A stretch of DNA of 64,000 bases from an uncultured Clostridia bacterium (GCA_947170435.1 CAMVTO010000004.1:62001-126000); one strand, 5' to 3'; counted from the first letter of the stretch, positions 20,886 to 30,268 are shown. The notes: a model not told the origin generated them from the letters alone. A program made the numbers and translations.

Positions 20886-21320
20886 GTGGATAGGACAGAT
20901 TATAGAATCATCAATCTCCTGCAGGAGGACTGCCGCATGACCCTGCGCGCCATCGGCGAGCAGGTCGGGCTGACGCCTCCCGCGGTGGCGGAGCGCATCC
21001 GCAAGCTGGAGGAGGAGGGGATCATCCGTTCCTACCGCATCAGCGTGGATCGGACGCGCCTCGACTGCGGCATCACCGGCTTCATCATGGTAGCGCCGGA
21101 GCCGGACAAATACGCGGCGTTCTGCACGTTTTGCGAGCAGAAGCCGGAGATTACGGAGCACTATCATGTGATCGGGCACTATAACGCCATGCTCCGCTTC
21201 GCGGTGCGGGACACCAACGCGCTGGATGAGCTGCTCTCGCAGATCAAGCAATACGGCGATTCCCGCACGTCGGTGGAGCTCAAAACGCTCTTTGACGCAA
21301 AGGAGCTGCCGCTCCCTTAA
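20886..21320 (+). CDS. Lrp/AsnC family transcriptional regulator
   Basis: 144 residues. Starts at a GTG after GGAAAGG: DRTDYRIINLLQEDCRMTLRAIGEQVGLTPPAVAERIRKLEEEGII is the AsnC helix-turn-helix, followed by a ligand-binding RAM domain (FIMVAPEPDKY, HYHVIGHYNAMLRFAV). Members sense amino acids and often control their own metabolic operon. It is the last gene of the hutU-hutI unit, so histidine or glutamate sensing is plausible; a second hut regulator in addition to the LysR protein. A terminator follows. Confidence 0.9.
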   Translation: MDRTDYRIINLLQEDCRMTLRAIGEQVGLTPPAVAERIRKLEEEGIIRSYRISVDRTRLDCGITGFIMVAPEPDKYAAFCTFCEQKPEITEHYHVIGHYNAMLRFAVRDTNALDELLSQIKQYGDSRTSVELKTLFDAKELPLP

Positions 21321-21330
21321 CGAAGCGAAC

Positions 21331-21366
21331 AGCGGCCCGGCACAGGCGGGCCGCTTTCGTTTTTTA
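21331..21366 (+). terminator. Terminator of the hutU-hutI-lrp operon
   Basis: Stem AGCGGCCCG (21331-21339) with 21347-21355, then a T-rich run ending at 21366. Confidence 0.85.
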
Positions 21367-21428
21367 AGTCCTATAGGCTTTTACTTTCACGGAAAAAGCC
21401 CTAGGGCAAAATGAAAAAAAGAAAGTCA

Positions 21429-21457
21429 TTTACAAATTTTGCGGCTGTGGTTACAAT
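21429..21457 (+). promoter_or_regulatory. fhs promoter
   Basis: TTTACA (21429-21434), 17 bases, TACAAT (21452-21457), 45 bases before the fhs start. Confidence 0.7.
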
Positions 21458-21502
21458 ACGGACAGAACACGCAAACAAACCAAAATACAGGAGGAGATAC
21501 GC

Positions 21503-23179
21503 ATGGGCATCAAGACAGATATCGAAATCGCGCAGGAGTGCGAAAAGCGTAAAATTACTGAGATCGCGGCCAAGGCCGGCATCGATGAGAAGTACCTCGA
21601 ACAGTACGGCAGCTACAAGGCCAAGGTCGATTACAAGCTGCTCAAGGATCTGGACAGCAAGCCCAACGGCAAGCTGATCCTGGTCACCGCCATCACCCCG
21701 ACCCCTGCGGGCGAGGGCAAGACCACCACTTCCGTGGGTCTCGCCGACGGTCTGCGTGCCATCGGCAAGAAATCCATCGTCGCCCTGCGTGAGCCCTCCC
21801 TCGGCCCGGTGTTCGGCGTCAAGGGCGGTGCTGCCGGCGGCGGCTATGCGCAGGTCGTCCCGATGGAGGACATCAACCTCCACTTCACCGGCGACTTCCA
21901 CGCCATCGGCGCGGCGAACAACCTGCTCGCTGCCATGCTGGATAACCACATTCAGCAGGGCAACGTCCTGGGCATCGACCCGAAGAGCATCACCTGGAAG
22001 CGCGCGGTGGATATGAACGACCGCCAGCTGCGCCACATTGTTGACGGTCTCGGCGGCCGCGTGCAGGGCGTGCCCCGCGAGGATGGCTTTGAGATCACCG
22101 TGGCCTCCGAGGTCATGGCGGCGCTGTGCCTTGCCTCCAGCATCACCGACCTCAAGGAGCGCCTCGGCCGCATGATCGTCGGCTACAGCTACACCGGCGC
22201 GCCCGTCACCGCACACGACCTCAAGGCAGAGGGCGCCATGGCCGCGCTCCTCAAGGACGCCATCAAGCCCAACCTTGTGCAGACGCTGGAAGGCACCCCC
22301 GCCTTCATCCACGGCGGCCCGTTCGCAAATATCGCCCACGGCTGCAACAGCGTCATGGCAACCCGCATGGCTCTCAAGCTCAGCGACTACACCGTGACGG
22401 AAGCCGGCTTCGCCGCTGACCTCGGTGCGGAGAAGTTCATCGACATCAAGTGCCGTATGTCCGGTCTGCGTCCGTCCGCGGTGGTCATCGTCGCGACGGT
22501 GCGCGCGCTCAAGTATCATGGCGGCGTGCCCAAGGCGGAGCTCAACGGCGAGAACCTCGAAGCTCTCGAAAAGGGCCTGCCCAACCTGCTCCAGCACGTC
22601 TCCAACGTCAAGGACGTCTACGGCCTGCCCTGCGTCGTCGCGATCAACGCGTTCCCGACCGACACCAAGGCGGAGCTCGACCTCGTGGAGAAGAAGTGCA
22701 AGGAACTCGGCGTCAACGTCGCGCTCAGCGAAGTCTGGGCCAAGGGCGGCGAAGGCGGCAAGGCGCTGGCGGAAGAGGTCGTTCGTCTGTGCGAGCAGCC
22801 CAACCAGTTCAGCTTTGTCTATGACGAGAAGGATACCATCGAGAACAAGCTCAACGCCATCTGCACCAAGGTCTATCACGCCGACGGCGTGGTGCTGGAC
22901 GCCAACGCCAAGAAGCAGCTCGCGCAGATCACCGAGCTCGGCTTTGACAAGCTGCCCATCTGCATGGCGAAGACCCAGTATTCCTTCTCCGACAACGCGT
23001 CCCTCCTCGGCGCGCCCAAGGGCTTCAAGATCACCGTCCGCAACCTCAAGGTCTGCGCCGGTGCGGGCTTCATCGTGGCGCTGACCGGCGATATCATGAC
23101 CATGCCGGGCCTGCCGAAGGTTCCCGCCGCCGAGAAGATCGACGTGGACGAGAACGGCGTCATCAGCGGACTGTTCTAA
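21503..23179 (+). CDS. fhs: Formate--tetrahydrofolate ligase
   Basis: 558 residues, full length. P-loop region [19 protein letters not shown] at about 66-84 and [28 protein letters not shown] are diagnostic. It interconverts formate, ATP and THF with 10-formyl-THF. In acetogens it runs forward; downstream of histidine breakdown it can run backward and recover ATP from the formimino carbon. AGGAGGAGATACGC precedes the ATG. First gene of fhs, cyclodeaminase/cyclohydrolase, FNT channel. Confidence 0.97.
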   Translation: MGIKTDIEIAQECEKRKITEIAAKAGIDEKYLEQYGSYKAKVDYKLLKDLDSKPNGKLILVTAITPTPAGEGKTTTSVGLADGLRAIGKKSIVALREPSLGPVFGVKGGAAGGGYAQVVPMEDINLHFTGDFHAIGAANNLLAAMLDNHIQQGNVLGIDPKSITWKRAVDMNDRQLRHIVDGLGGRVQGVPREDGFEITVASEVMAALCLASSITDLKERLGRMIVGYSYTGAPVTAHDLKAEGAMAALLKDAIKPNLVQTLEGTPAFIHGGPFANIAHGCNSVMATRMALKLSDYTVTEAGFAADLGAEKFIDIKCRMSGLRPSAVVIVATVRALKYHGGVPKAELNGENLEALEKGLPNLLQHVSNVKDVYGLPCVVAINAFPTDTKAELDLVEKKCKELGVNVALSEVWAKGGEGGKALAEEVVRLCEQPNQFSFVYDEKDTIENKLNAICTKVYHADGVVLDANAKKQLAQITELGFDKLPICMAKTQYSFSDNASLLGAPKGFKITVRNLKVCAGAGFIVALTGDIMTMPGLPKVPAAEKIDVDENGVISGLF

Positions 23180-23231
23180 CTTCCTTTTCTTGAAAGAAAA
23201 GTAAGCAAAAGAACTTTACTGAGGGCTTGTT

Positions 23232-23852
23232 ATGGACTTGTTAGACAGTTCTATTCATAGCTTTACCGAACAGCTTGCGTCTCCCGCGCCCGTTCCGGGC
23301 GGCGGGGGCGCCAGCGCCCTCGTCGGTGCCATCGGCATTGCGCTGGGCGACATGGTGGGCGAGTTGACCGTCGGCAAGAAGAAATATGCTGACGTAGAGG
23401 ACGAGATCAAAGCGCTTATGGCGCGCGCGCAGGAGCTGCGCGTGAAGCTGCTCGCCTGCATCGAGAAGGATGCGACCATGTTCGAGCCGCTCTCCCGCGC
23501 CTATGGCATTCCCAAGGACGATCCCACACGGGATACAGTTATGGAGAAGTGCCTGCACGATGCTGCCAGCGCGCCGCTGGAGATCTTCGACCTCTGCTGT
23601 GAGGCGATCGAGTTGCAGCGGGACTTTGCAGACAAGGGCAGCAAGCTGGTGATCTCCGACGCGGCGACGGGCGTGGAGCTTTGCCGCGGCGCACTGTACG
23701 GCGCGGCGGTAAACGTCAAGGTCAACACCAAGCTGATGAAGGATCGCGCCTATGCCGCGGAGCTTGACGCCCATGTGGACGCGGCGCTCGCGAAGTATGG
23801 CGCCATGGCGGACAAGATCTTTGACGATGTGTACCAGAGGTACTGCGGATGA
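23232..23852 (+). CDS. fchA: Cyclodeaminase/cyclohydrolase family protein (FchA-like)
   Basis: 206 residues, paralogous to the protein at 8538: SFTEQLASPAPVPGGGGASALVGAIG, MVGELTVGKKKY and EKDATMFEPLSRAYGIPKD. Members are either formimino-THF cyclodeaminases or methenyl-THF cyclohydrolases. Its place between fhs and a formate channel argues for the cyclohydrolase (5,10-methenyl-THF to 10-formyl-THF), since no FolD is present here; this is inference. Its stop overlaps the start of the FNT gene (ATGA). The 52-base gap after fhs contains a CTTTTCTTGAAAGAAAAG palindrome. Confidence 0.85.
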   Translation: MDLLDSSIHSFTEQLASPAPVPGGGGASALVGAIGIALGDMVGELTVGKKKYADVEDEIKALMARAQELRVKLLACIEKDATMFEPLSRAYGIPKDDPTRDTVMEKCLHDAASAPLEIFDLCCEAIELQRDFADKGSKLVISDAATGVELCRGALYGAAVNVKVNTKLMKDRAYAAELDAHVDAALAKYGAMADKIFDDVYQRYCG

Positions 23853-24469
23853 AACTGCTCAAAGTATTTTTGTCCGGCATCCTCGCGGGACTGAGCATCG
23901 GACTCGGCGGCGTGGCGTTTTTGTCGCTGGATAATAAGGTGGTCGGCGCGGCGGTGTTTACCGTGGGATTGTTCACGGTCTGCACCATGGGCTTCAATCT
24001 CTACACCGGCAAGGTGTGCTACGCCTTCGACAACGACGCGGCGTACGCAAAAAGCTTGCCGGTGATCTGGCTGGGCAATCTTTGCGGCGCAGGGCTGACA
24101 GCGTTTTTCGTCAGCATGACCCGCAATGCGGGCATCGCGGAGAAGGCGATGGCGCTGTGCGCGACCAAACTGGACGACAGCTTGGTGAGCCTCTTTTTCC
24201 TGGGGCTTTTGTGCAATATTTTCATCTACATCGCCGTGGAGGGTTACAAGAATAACCCCCACGAAGCCGGGAAGTATCTGTCGTTGTTCTTCGGCGTGAT
24301 GGGCTTCATCCTCTGCGGGACGGAGCACTGCGTCGCGGACATGTTTTACTTCTGGATGGCGGGCGCGTGGAGCGGTCAGGCAATCCTGCGCATCCTCGTC
24401 ATCACCCTCGGCAACTCGGTCGGCGGTATCTTGTTACCGCTTTGCAGAAAAGTGTGCAACAGCAAATAG
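23849..24469 (+). CDS. Formate/nitrite transporter (FNT) family protein, short form
   Basis: 206 residues against about 270 in FocA-type channels, yet six membrane segments can be counted (about 5-25, 29-52, 66-86, 108-130, 143-170, 178-200). FNT-like signatures: MGFNLYTGK after helix 2 and GTEHCVADMFYF in helix 5. The missing length is in the termini and loops. Overlap with fchA and linkage to fhs indicate formate as the cargo, either excreted from histidine breakdown or taken up for C1 supply. Confidence 0.82.
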   Translation: MKLLKVFLSGILAGLSIGLGGVAFLSLDNKVVGAAVFTVGLFTVCTMGFNLYTGKVCYAFDNDAAYAKSLPVIWLGNLCGAGLTAFFVSMTRNAGIAEKAMALCATKLDDSLVSLFFLGLLCNIFIYIAVEGYKNNPHEAGKYLSLFFGVMGFILCGTEHCVADMFYFWMAGAWSGQAILRILVITLGNSVGGILLPLCRKVCNSK

Positions 24470-24491
24470 ACAACGTTTATTTGCTTAGCCA

Positions 24492-24567
24492 GATTTCGCG
24501 GTTGCCGCGTCAGCGGCGCGCGAAATGGCGAATTGAATACTTTTTGATGTGCGCGAGCACATCAAAA
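24492..24567 (+). repeat. Two adjacent perfect-arm hairpins upstream of the THF riboswitch
   Basis: ATTTCGCG (24493-24500) pairs with 24529-24536. A second hairpin has 11-bp arms (24542-24552 with 24557-24567) and a GCGA tetraloop. No clear promoter lies between 24470 and 24573, so these could be processing signals on a transcript coming from fhs, or dispersed-repeat elements. Confidence 0.45.
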
Positions 24568-24573
24568 GCTCAA

Positions 24574-24665
24574 CAGAGTAGGGAACAGCGCGTCAAGTGC
24601 CGCCGGATGGGAAGTTGTCGGCGGACGAAGGACGAGATCCGCGATGCTGCTCCCGCATCCGCTGC
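24574..24665 (+). promoter_or_regulatory. THF (tetrahydrofolate) riboswitch aptamer
   Basis: The segment aligns by eye with the class I THF aptamer: AGAGTAG at 24575-24581, GCGTCAAGTG at 24590-24599, the GGATGGGA core, ACGAAGGACGAG and the terminal GCATCCGCT. Helices are consistent: P2 GGGA/TCCC (24581-24584 with 24651-24654) and CAGC/GCTG (24586-24589 with 24646-24649), P3 CCGCC/GGCGG (24600-24604 with 24620-24624). It precedes folT and folC, the usual targets. Confidence 0.85.
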
Positions 24666-24674
24666 TGCAAGAGG

Positions 24675-24712
24675 AAAACTCCTTTCGCGGCAACTGTTGC
24701 GAAAGGAGTTTT
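24675..24712 (+). terminator. Riboswitch expression platform: terminator-like hairpin hiding the folT ribosome site
   Basis: A 14-bp perfect stem (24675-24688 with 24699-24712). The AAAGGAG ribosome site of folT (24702-24708) is in its 3' arm and a short T-rich tract follows, so the hairpin can block translation and perhaps transcription when THF is plentiful. Confidence 0.75.
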
Positions 24713-24715
24713 ATT

Positions 24716-25249
24716 ATGAAATTAAACGGTCAGGAACAAACCAAACAACTGTTTTCCACCAAAATGCTGGCGACGCTGGGCATTCTGCTGGCGATGGACA
24801 TCGTGCTGACACGGTTTCTTTCCATCAACGCCTGGAACATTCGCATCGGCTTCGGCTTTGTGCCGGTGGTGCTTTCGGGGATGCTGTTCGGCGCGCTACC
24901 GACCATGGTGCTGGGCGCGCTGGCGGACTTCCTCGGTGCGATCCTGTTCCCCACGGGGCCGTATTTCCCCGGCTTTACGCTGACGGCGGCGCTGACGGGG
25001 CTGACCTTCGGGTACTTCCTGAAAAAGGAGAACAACATCCGCGGCACCGTGTGTGCGGTGCTGATCGTGCAGTTCATTCTGGGACTTCTGCTCAATACGT
25101 TTTGGATTCACTTGCTTTACAGCTCGCCCTTTGTGCCGCTGCTGGCGACCCGCGTGGTACAGTCGGCGTTTTTGAGCGTTGTCCAGTTTGTGACCATCCG
25201 CGCACTCGCGCAGCTTTCGGAGCGTATTTTTAAGAAGGTGATCGTATGA
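24716..25249 (+). CDS. folT: Folate ECF transporter S component
   Basis: 177 residues, six predicted membrane segments. LGILLAMDIVLTRFLSINAWNIRIGFGFVPVVLSG and FPTGPYFPGFTLTAALTG are typical of folate-type ECF substrate-binding subunits, which work with shared EcfA/A'/T modules encoded elsewhere. The start at 24716 lies 7 bases after AAAGGAG; an ATG at 24644 would sit inside the riboswitch and is rejected. The stop overlaps the folC start (ATGA). Regulated by the THF riboswitch directly upstream. Confidence 0.92.
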   Translation: MKLNGQEQTKQLFSTKMLATLGILLAMDIVLTRFLSINAWNIRIGFGFVPVVLSGMLFGALPTMVLGALADFLGAILFPTGPYFPGFTLTAALTGLTFGYFLKKENNIRGTVCAVLIVQFILGLLLNTFWIHLLYSSPFVPLLATRVVQSAFLSVVQFVTIRALAQLSERIFKKVIV

Positions 25250-26520
25250 CACCGCAAGAGGCGATCGACTACATTGAGCATTACGGCTGGAGCACCACCC
25301 GCCTCGGACTTGACCGCACGCGGGAGCTGCTTCGCAAGCTGGGCGATCCGCAGAAGCGGCTCAAGTTTGTCCATGTGGCGGGCAGCAACGGGAAGGGCAG
25401 CACCTGCGCCATGCTGGACGCGATTCTTCGCGCGGCGGGTTATCGCACGGGACTTTACACCTCGCCGTACATTCAGAATTTCTGCGAGCGCATCCAAGTT
25501 GACGGGGAGAACATCCCCGGTGGAGACCTTGCCGACGTGACGGAGCGGGTGCGCGCCATTGCCGAGGCGATGGAGGATCACCCCAGCCAGTTTGAGCTGG
25601 TGACCGCTGCCGCCATGCTGTACTTTGCCGAGCGGCACTGCGACATCGTGGTGCTGGAGGTGGGCATGGGCGGCGCGCTGGACTCCACCGACGTCATCGA
25701 CTGCCCAGAAGTCGCGGTCATCACCAACATCGGTCTGGAACACACCGAATACCTCGGCGATACGCTGGAGAAGATTGCCGCCACGAAAGCCGGCATCATC
25801 AAATCCGGCTGCCGCGCGGTTTGCTATGATGGCGCAAGCGAAGTTACCGCGGTGATCCGCGGCGTTTGCGCGGAGCGAAACGTGCCGCTACGCTTTGCCG
25901 ACTACGGCAAAGTAAAGCCGCTGGGACAGAGTCTCGACGGACAGCGCTTCCGCTGGAACGGTGTGGAGTACCACCTCGCGCTGCTGGGCGCGCACCAGCT
26001 CCACAATGCCGCAACGGTGCTGGAATCCGTGGCGGCGCTGCGCGAGGGCGGTTGGATTATCCCGGAGACGGCGGTGCGCGAGGGCCTTGCGCAGGTCATT
26101 TGGCCCGCGCGGCTGGAGGTTATGCAGCGCAAGCCGCTGTTTCTGATCGACGGCGGTCACAATCCCCAGTGCGCGGAGGCTCTGTCGGCAAGCCTGCGGG
26201 AGCTGCTGGGAGACAAGAGGGCGGTATTCCTGCTGGGCGTGCTGGCGGATAAGGACTATCCGCAGATGATGGCATTGCTCTTGCCGCTCGCGCAGGAATT
26301 CATTTGCCTCACCCCGCTGAGTGACCGCGCCCTGAGCGCGGAAGAGCTCGCGGCGTATCTGCGACAGCAGGGTGCGACGGCGACGGCCTGCGGAGATATT
26401 CCGTCGGGGCTGCGTGCGGCCTTTGCCGCCGCGGGAGAGAACGGCGCGGTGGTGGCCTTCGGCTCACTGTACCTTGTCGGCGCGATCCGCGGCGAATATC
26501 AAAAACAGAACCAGAAATGA
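25246..26520 (+). CDS. folC: Folylpolyglutamate synthase / dihydrofolate synthase
   Basis: 424 residues, full length. P-loop VHVAGSNGKGSTCAM at about 42-56, the Mur-ligase-like EVGMGGALDSTDVI and the C-terminal IDGGHNPQCAEAL. It adds glutamates to folates to retain them and may also make dihydrofolate from dihydropteroate. Cotranslated with folT, so imported folate is trapped immediately; this supplies THF for FtcD, the cyclodeaminases and Fhs in the same cluster. Confidence 0.95.
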   Translation: MTPQEAIDYIEHYGWSTTRLGLDRTRELLRKLGDPQKRLKFVHVAGSNGKGSTCAMLDAILRAAGYRTGLYTSPYIQNFCERIQVDGENIPGGDLADVTERVRAIAEAMEDHPSQFELVTAAAMLYFAERHCDIVVLEVGMGGALDSTDVIDCPEVAVITNIGLEHTEYLGDTLEKIAATKAGIIKSGCRAVCYDGASEVTAVIRGVCAERNVPLRFADYGKVKPLGQSLDGQRFRWNGVEYHLALLGAHQLHNAATVLESVAALREGGWIIPETAVREGLAQVIWPARLEVMQRKPLFLIDGGHNPQCAEALSASLRELLGDKRAVFLLGVLADKDYPQMMALLLPLAQEFICLTPLSDRALSAEELAAYLRQQGATATACGDIPSGLRAAFAAAGENGAVVAFGSLYLVGAIRGEYQKQNQK

Positions 26521-26598
26521 CAAAACTCTTGACACTACCGGACAATAAGAAAGCGTCCCTCTGCAGTGGCTGCTGCGGGGGGCGCGTTTACCCGTAAC

Positions 26599-26636
26599 AA
26601 AAGAGCGGTTTGCTGTTGCAAACCGCTCTTTTTGTG
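26599..26636. terminator. Bidirectional terminator between folC and the permease gene
   Basis: 15-bp stem (26599-26613 with 26618-26632), TGTT loop, T run after and A run before. It serves the convergent genes. Confidence 0.9.
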
Positions 26637-26641
26637 GCAGA

Positions 26642-28012
26642 TCACTTCTTGATGTCCTCCTGCCGCGCCTCGTAGCGAGCGGGATCTTTCGGTAGGCACA
26701 GCTCCATGATAAGCCCGACTACAAATACGCCCGCGACCATGTTGCCGGCAAAGATGTCACCAAAGATGGCGGGGAGGTTGTCGAAGAAGCCATCCACCTG
26801 TGTCACGCCCACGCCAAGGCAGATGGAGGTGGCGGCGATGAGCGTGTTGCGGTTGTTAACGCCGGCTTCGAGCATCATGTGGATGCCCGCCATCATGATC
26901 GAACCGAACATGATGACCGTGCAGCCGCCCAGCACGCAGTCGGGCAGCGTGGTGAAAAACGCGCCGATGGGCGGGAACAGTCCGCCGAGGATCATCGCCA
27001 GTGCGCCGAACATGATGCAGAAGCGGTTGACGACGTGGGTCATGGAGATGAGGCCCACGTTCTGACTGAACGACGTGATGGGCGAGCAGCCGAACACGCC
27101 TCCGGAGATGGCGGATACGAAGCCGTCCACGCACAGGGAGCCGGAGACCTCCTTCGCCGTAATGTCACGGCCGAGGCCGCCGGTGCAGGTGGCGGTGGTG
27201 TCGCCGATGGTCTCCACCGCGGAGACGATAAATACCAGGCAGAACGAGAGGATCGCGCCGGGCTTGAAGACCGGCTTGAACGCAAAGAGCTGCGGAATGG
27301 CAACGATGCCCATTTCGCGGATGGTGTCGCCCATCACACCAAAGTCCACCATGCCGAAGAAAATGGACACCACATAGCCCACCAGCATGCCGAGCAGCAC
27401 ATAGAGCTGCTTGGCGACGCCCTTCAGGGTGGTGTGGAACACCAGCGCCGCCGCCAGTGTGATGGTGGCGACCAGAAGGTTCTGCCACGAGCCCAACGGG
27501 TACGCGCCGGAGGAGCCGAAGGAGGAAACGCCGACGTTCAGGATGCTCAGGCCGATGGCAATGACCACGCAGGACGAGAGCAGCGGCGTGATGATCCGGC
27601 GCCAGTACTGCGCCGTCAGACCGAGGATGCCCTCAAAAATACCGCCGACAATGATGCCGCCGACCATGATACCGTAGTCCTGCGACGCGGTGGAAAGGCA
27701 GGCGGCGAGGAAGGTGAAGCTCAGTCCCATGACCACCGGCAATCCCGAGCCGATCCGCCAGATCGGGTAGAGCTGGATCAGTGTGCCGATGCCGGCGATA
27801 ATCATGCAGTTTTGCAGCAGCCGCGCGGTCTCCACCGCGGTAAACGGCTGACCGTTGTACACCGCGACGGACGCGATGATAATGAGCGGCGCGATGTTGG
27901 CAACGAACATCGCCAGCACGTGCTGCAAGCCGAACGGGATCGCGCGGGAGATGGGGACGCGGCCTTCGAGCTGATAGATGTTTTCCACGCGGGCATCCTG
28001 TGAATTCTTCAT
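26642..28012 (-). CDS. Uracil-xanthine permease family protein (NCS2)
   Basis: 456 residues, 12-14 membrane segments, nucleobase:cation symporter-2 family. The start region IPFGLQHVLAMFVANIAPL and the substrate region VETIGDTTATCTGGLGRDIT with GVFGCSPITSFSQNVGLI resemble xanthine/urate carriers of the PbuX/UapA branch more than uracil carriers. Imports purine bases with a cation. Own promoter; AAGGAGGCTGTTCC precedes the ATG. Monocistronic, no linked purine genes, so exact substrate is open. Confidence 0.88.
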   Translation of the reverse strand: MKNSQDARVENIYQLEGRVPISRAIPFGLQHVLAMFVANIAPLIIIASVAVYNGQPFTAVETARLLQNCMIIAGIGTLIQLYPIWRIGSGLPVVMGLSFTFLAACLSTASQDYGIMVGGIIVGGIFEGILGLTAQYWRRIITPLLSSCVVIAIGLSILNVGVSSFGSSGAYPLGSWQNLLVATITLAAALVFHTTLKGVAKQLYVLLGMLVGYVVSIFFGMVDFGVMGDTIREMGIVAIPQLFAFKPVFKPGAILSFCLVFIVSAVETIGDTTATCTGGLGRDITAKEVSGSLCVDGFVSAISGGVFGCSPITSFSQNVGLISMTHVVNRFCIMFGALAMILGGLFPPIGAFFTTLPDCVLGGCTVIMFGSIMMAGIHMMLEAGVNNRNTLIAATSICLGVGVTQVDGFFDNLPAIFGDIFAGNMVAGVFVVGLIMELCLPKDPARYEARQEDIKK

Positions 28013-28077
28013 GGAACAGCCTCCTTTTGTTCAATATGACCATGAGCGACGATGCTTCACTCTGTGCGATTGGCACT

Positions 28078-28105
28078 ATTATACATCACGCGCAAGAGAA
28101 AGCAA
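28078..28105 (-). promoter_or_regulatory. Promoter of the nucleobase permease gene
   Basis: On the minus strand TTGCTT (28105-28100), 16 bases, TATAAT (28083-28078). Confidence 0.65.
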
Positions 28106-28143
28106 GACTTTTTGTCAGCTATCCAAAAATATTTTTTGAATTG

Positions 28144-28186
28144 AAAAAGGATCGAAAACCCGCAACGCGGATTTTCGATCCTTTTT
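28144..28186 (-). terminator. Terminator of the OYE-type oxidoreductase gene
   Basis: 15-bp stem (28144-28158 with 28172-28186), with an inner CCGC/GCGG helix and A/T runs at both ends, 10 bases past the stop at 28196. Confidence 0.85.
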
Positions 28187-28195
28187 GTGTAAATA

Positions 28196-30268
28196 TCAGA
28201 TCTTCATGCACACGTCCCACGCGCCCCAGATGACGTCGCGCAGGTTGCCCCACTTTTCGCAGGTGCCGATGTGATGCACCTTTTTATCCGTCGCCGCCAC
28301 CGGCGCGGGCACAAAGCCAATGCCGTTCACGACGCTGTCGCATTCGATCTTGAACGCGTCGCCGCCCTTGACGGGCTTGACCATGACGTAACCGTCCCCG
28401 ATCTCGGTGATGGTGTGCTCAAGATACACAGGCACCTTCTTGAACGCCAGCATCTCGCGCAGGAACGAGGCATTCGCGAGGCAGGTGCCGGGGGTGACGA
28501 TCAGGTCGTTGGCGTACTCGACGATGATTGGGTGCTTGCCCTGCAAGACCATCTCATACGCCGCCTCACAAGAGGACTGCCCGCCGCCGAAGAATACGAT
28601 CTTGTCGCCGGCGTCCACCTCCTTGAGCAGCAGCTGCTTGAAGTTGATGGTCTTGTGGAAGCCGGGAACGGGCAGCGTCTTAGGCATTGCGCCGGTGGAA
28701 ACGATGACCTCGTCGAACTCGCGGCGGATGGTCTGCGGCGCATTGATCTCCATGTGGAAGCGCACCTCGATGTCGTACTTCTTCAGCTCCCGCTCGTACC
28801 AGCGAAGCAGCTGCTTGTCAGCCTCCTTGAAGCTCATGGCAGAGGCGTAGAGGTACATACCGCCGAGCTTGTCCGTTTTTTCAAAGATGACCGGTGTGTG
28901 GCCGCGCTTTTTGAGCACCAGCGCCGCCTCCATGCCGCCGATGCCGCCGCCAATGATGGCGACCTTCTTCGGGTGCTTCGTCGGGATGATCTTGTACTTG
29001 TTGTGCTGCATCGTCGGCGGGGTCAGCGCGCAGCGCGCGAGGTGCAGCGAGTCATCCAGCGTCTGCATGTTGGGCGTGCCCTTGGACTTGTTGAAGCTGA
29101 AGCAGGCGTTGTGGCAGTTGATGCAGGGCTTGATGTCCTCAACACGGTTGTCGATGATCTTGTTGATCCACTCGGGGTCGACGAGGTTCTGGCGCGCGAT
29201 TGCGACGGCGTCGAGCTTGCCTGCGGCAATCTCCGCGGCGGCGACCTCCGGCTCCATCTTGCCCGCGCAGGCGACCGGCTTGTCGGTGAACTGCTTGATG
29301 TGCTCTACGTCCGCAAGGTTGCAGTTGTGATCCATGTAGACCGGCGGATGCGCCCAGTACCAGGCGTCGTAGGTGCCGTTGTCACAGTCGAAGAAGTCGT
29401 ACCCCATGTCGCCGAGGTACTTGATGGCCTTCTCGGATTCCGCCATGTCGCGGCCGAACTCCTCAAATTCCTCGCCGGGGACGGCCCCCTGACCGAAGCC
29501 CTTGGTCTTGGACACGACCGAGTAACGCAGTGCCACGGGGAAGTCACTGCCGCATTGCTTCTTGATCTCCTGCACGATCTCCACCGGGAAGCGGAAGCGG
29601 TTTTCAAAGCTGCCGCCGTACTGGTCGGTGCGATAGTTCATGTTGGCGATGGTGAACTGGTCGAGCAGATATCCTTCGTGGACGGCATGGATCTCCACGC
29701 CGTCGACGCCCGCCTCGCGCAGGAGCTTCGCGGTCTTGCCGAAGGCGTCCACCATCTCCTGGATTTCCTCAACAGTCAGTGGACGGGACTTGAGCTCAGG
29801 ATACCAGCGGTTCGGCGTTTCGGAGGCGGATGCGCAGGCGTAGTCCACGTCCACGACGCCGCTGGCAAGCTTGCCGAAGGCTTTGTTCTTGAGCATGTCC
29901 ACCATCATCTGGTTGATGGCCATGGAGCGGCCGAAGCCGCCGGCAAGCTGGATAAAGAGCTTCGCGCCGGTCTTGTGGAACTCCGGCAGCCACTGCGCCA
30001 GATCCTTGAACATCTTCTTATTCTGATAGAGCCAATGGCGGCCGGGAATGCCCATGGTGTCGCGCACGCACTGCATGCCCGGCAAAACGAGGCCGACGTT
30101 GTTCTGAGCGCGGTTCAGGATGTGATACGCCGCCTCCTTGTCAAAGTGGCATGGCTCCAGCCAGCCGAACAGGGAGGTGCCGCCCATGGAGGGCTGGACG
30201 ATGCGGTTCTTGATCTCTACGTCCCCGATCTTCCACGGGGTAAACAGGGCCTCATACTTCTTGTCCAT
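28196..30268 (-). CDS. NADH:flavin oxidoreductase, OYE/2,4-dienoyl-CoA reductase-like Fe-S flavoenzyme
   Basis: 690 residues. N-terminal OYE-like TIM barrel with FMN site (IGDVEIKNRIVQPSMGGTS, HAVHEGYLLDQF, YGGSFENRFRFPVEI). Near 345-385 is the iron-sulfur cluster motif CINCHNAC followed by a distal Cys (LARC). The C-terminal half is a two-dinucleotide FAD/NAD(P)H domain starting KKVAIIGGGIGGMEAAL and including FFGGGQSSCEAAYEM. This layout matches 2,4-dienoyl-CoA reductase, trimethylamine dehydrogenase, enoate reductase and the BaiCD/BaiH bile-acid enzymes. The substrate is an activated C=C bond or similar, not identifiable here. It lies 95 bases downstream of pckA on the same strand. Confidence 0.85.
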   Translation of the reverse strand: MDKKYEALFTPWKIGDVEIKNRIVQPSMGGTSLFGWLEPCHFDKEAAYHILNRAQNNVGLVLPGMQCVRDTMGIPGRHWLYQNKKMFKDLAQWLPEFHKTGAKLFIQLAGGFGRSMAINQMMVDMLKNKAFGKLASGVVDVDYACASASETPNRWYPELKSRPLTVEEIQEMVDAFGKTAKLLREAGVDGVEIHAVHEGYLLDQFTIANMNYRTDQYGGSFENRFRFPVEIVQEIKKQCGSDFPVALRYSVVSKTKGFGQGAVPGEEFEEFGRDMAESEKAIKYLGDMGYDFFDCDNGTYDAWYWAHPPVYMDHNCNLADVEHIKQFTDKPVACAGKMEPEVAAAEIAAGKLDAVAIARQNLVDPEWINKIIDNRVEDIKPCINCHNACFSFNKSKGTPNMQTLDDSLHLARCALTPPTMQHNKYKIIPTKHPKKVAIIGGGIGGMEAALVLKKRGHTPVIFEKTDKLGGMYLYASAMSFKEADKQLLRWYERELKKYDIEVRFHMEINAPQTIRREFDEVIVSTGAMPKTLPVPGFHKTINFKQLLLKEVDAGDKIVFFGGGQSSCEAAYEMVLQGKHPIIVEYANDLIVTPGTCLANASFLREMLAFKKVPVYLEHTITEIGDGYVMVKPVKGGDAFKIECDSVVNGIGFVPAPVAATDKKVHHIGTCEKWGNLRDVIWGAWDVCMKI

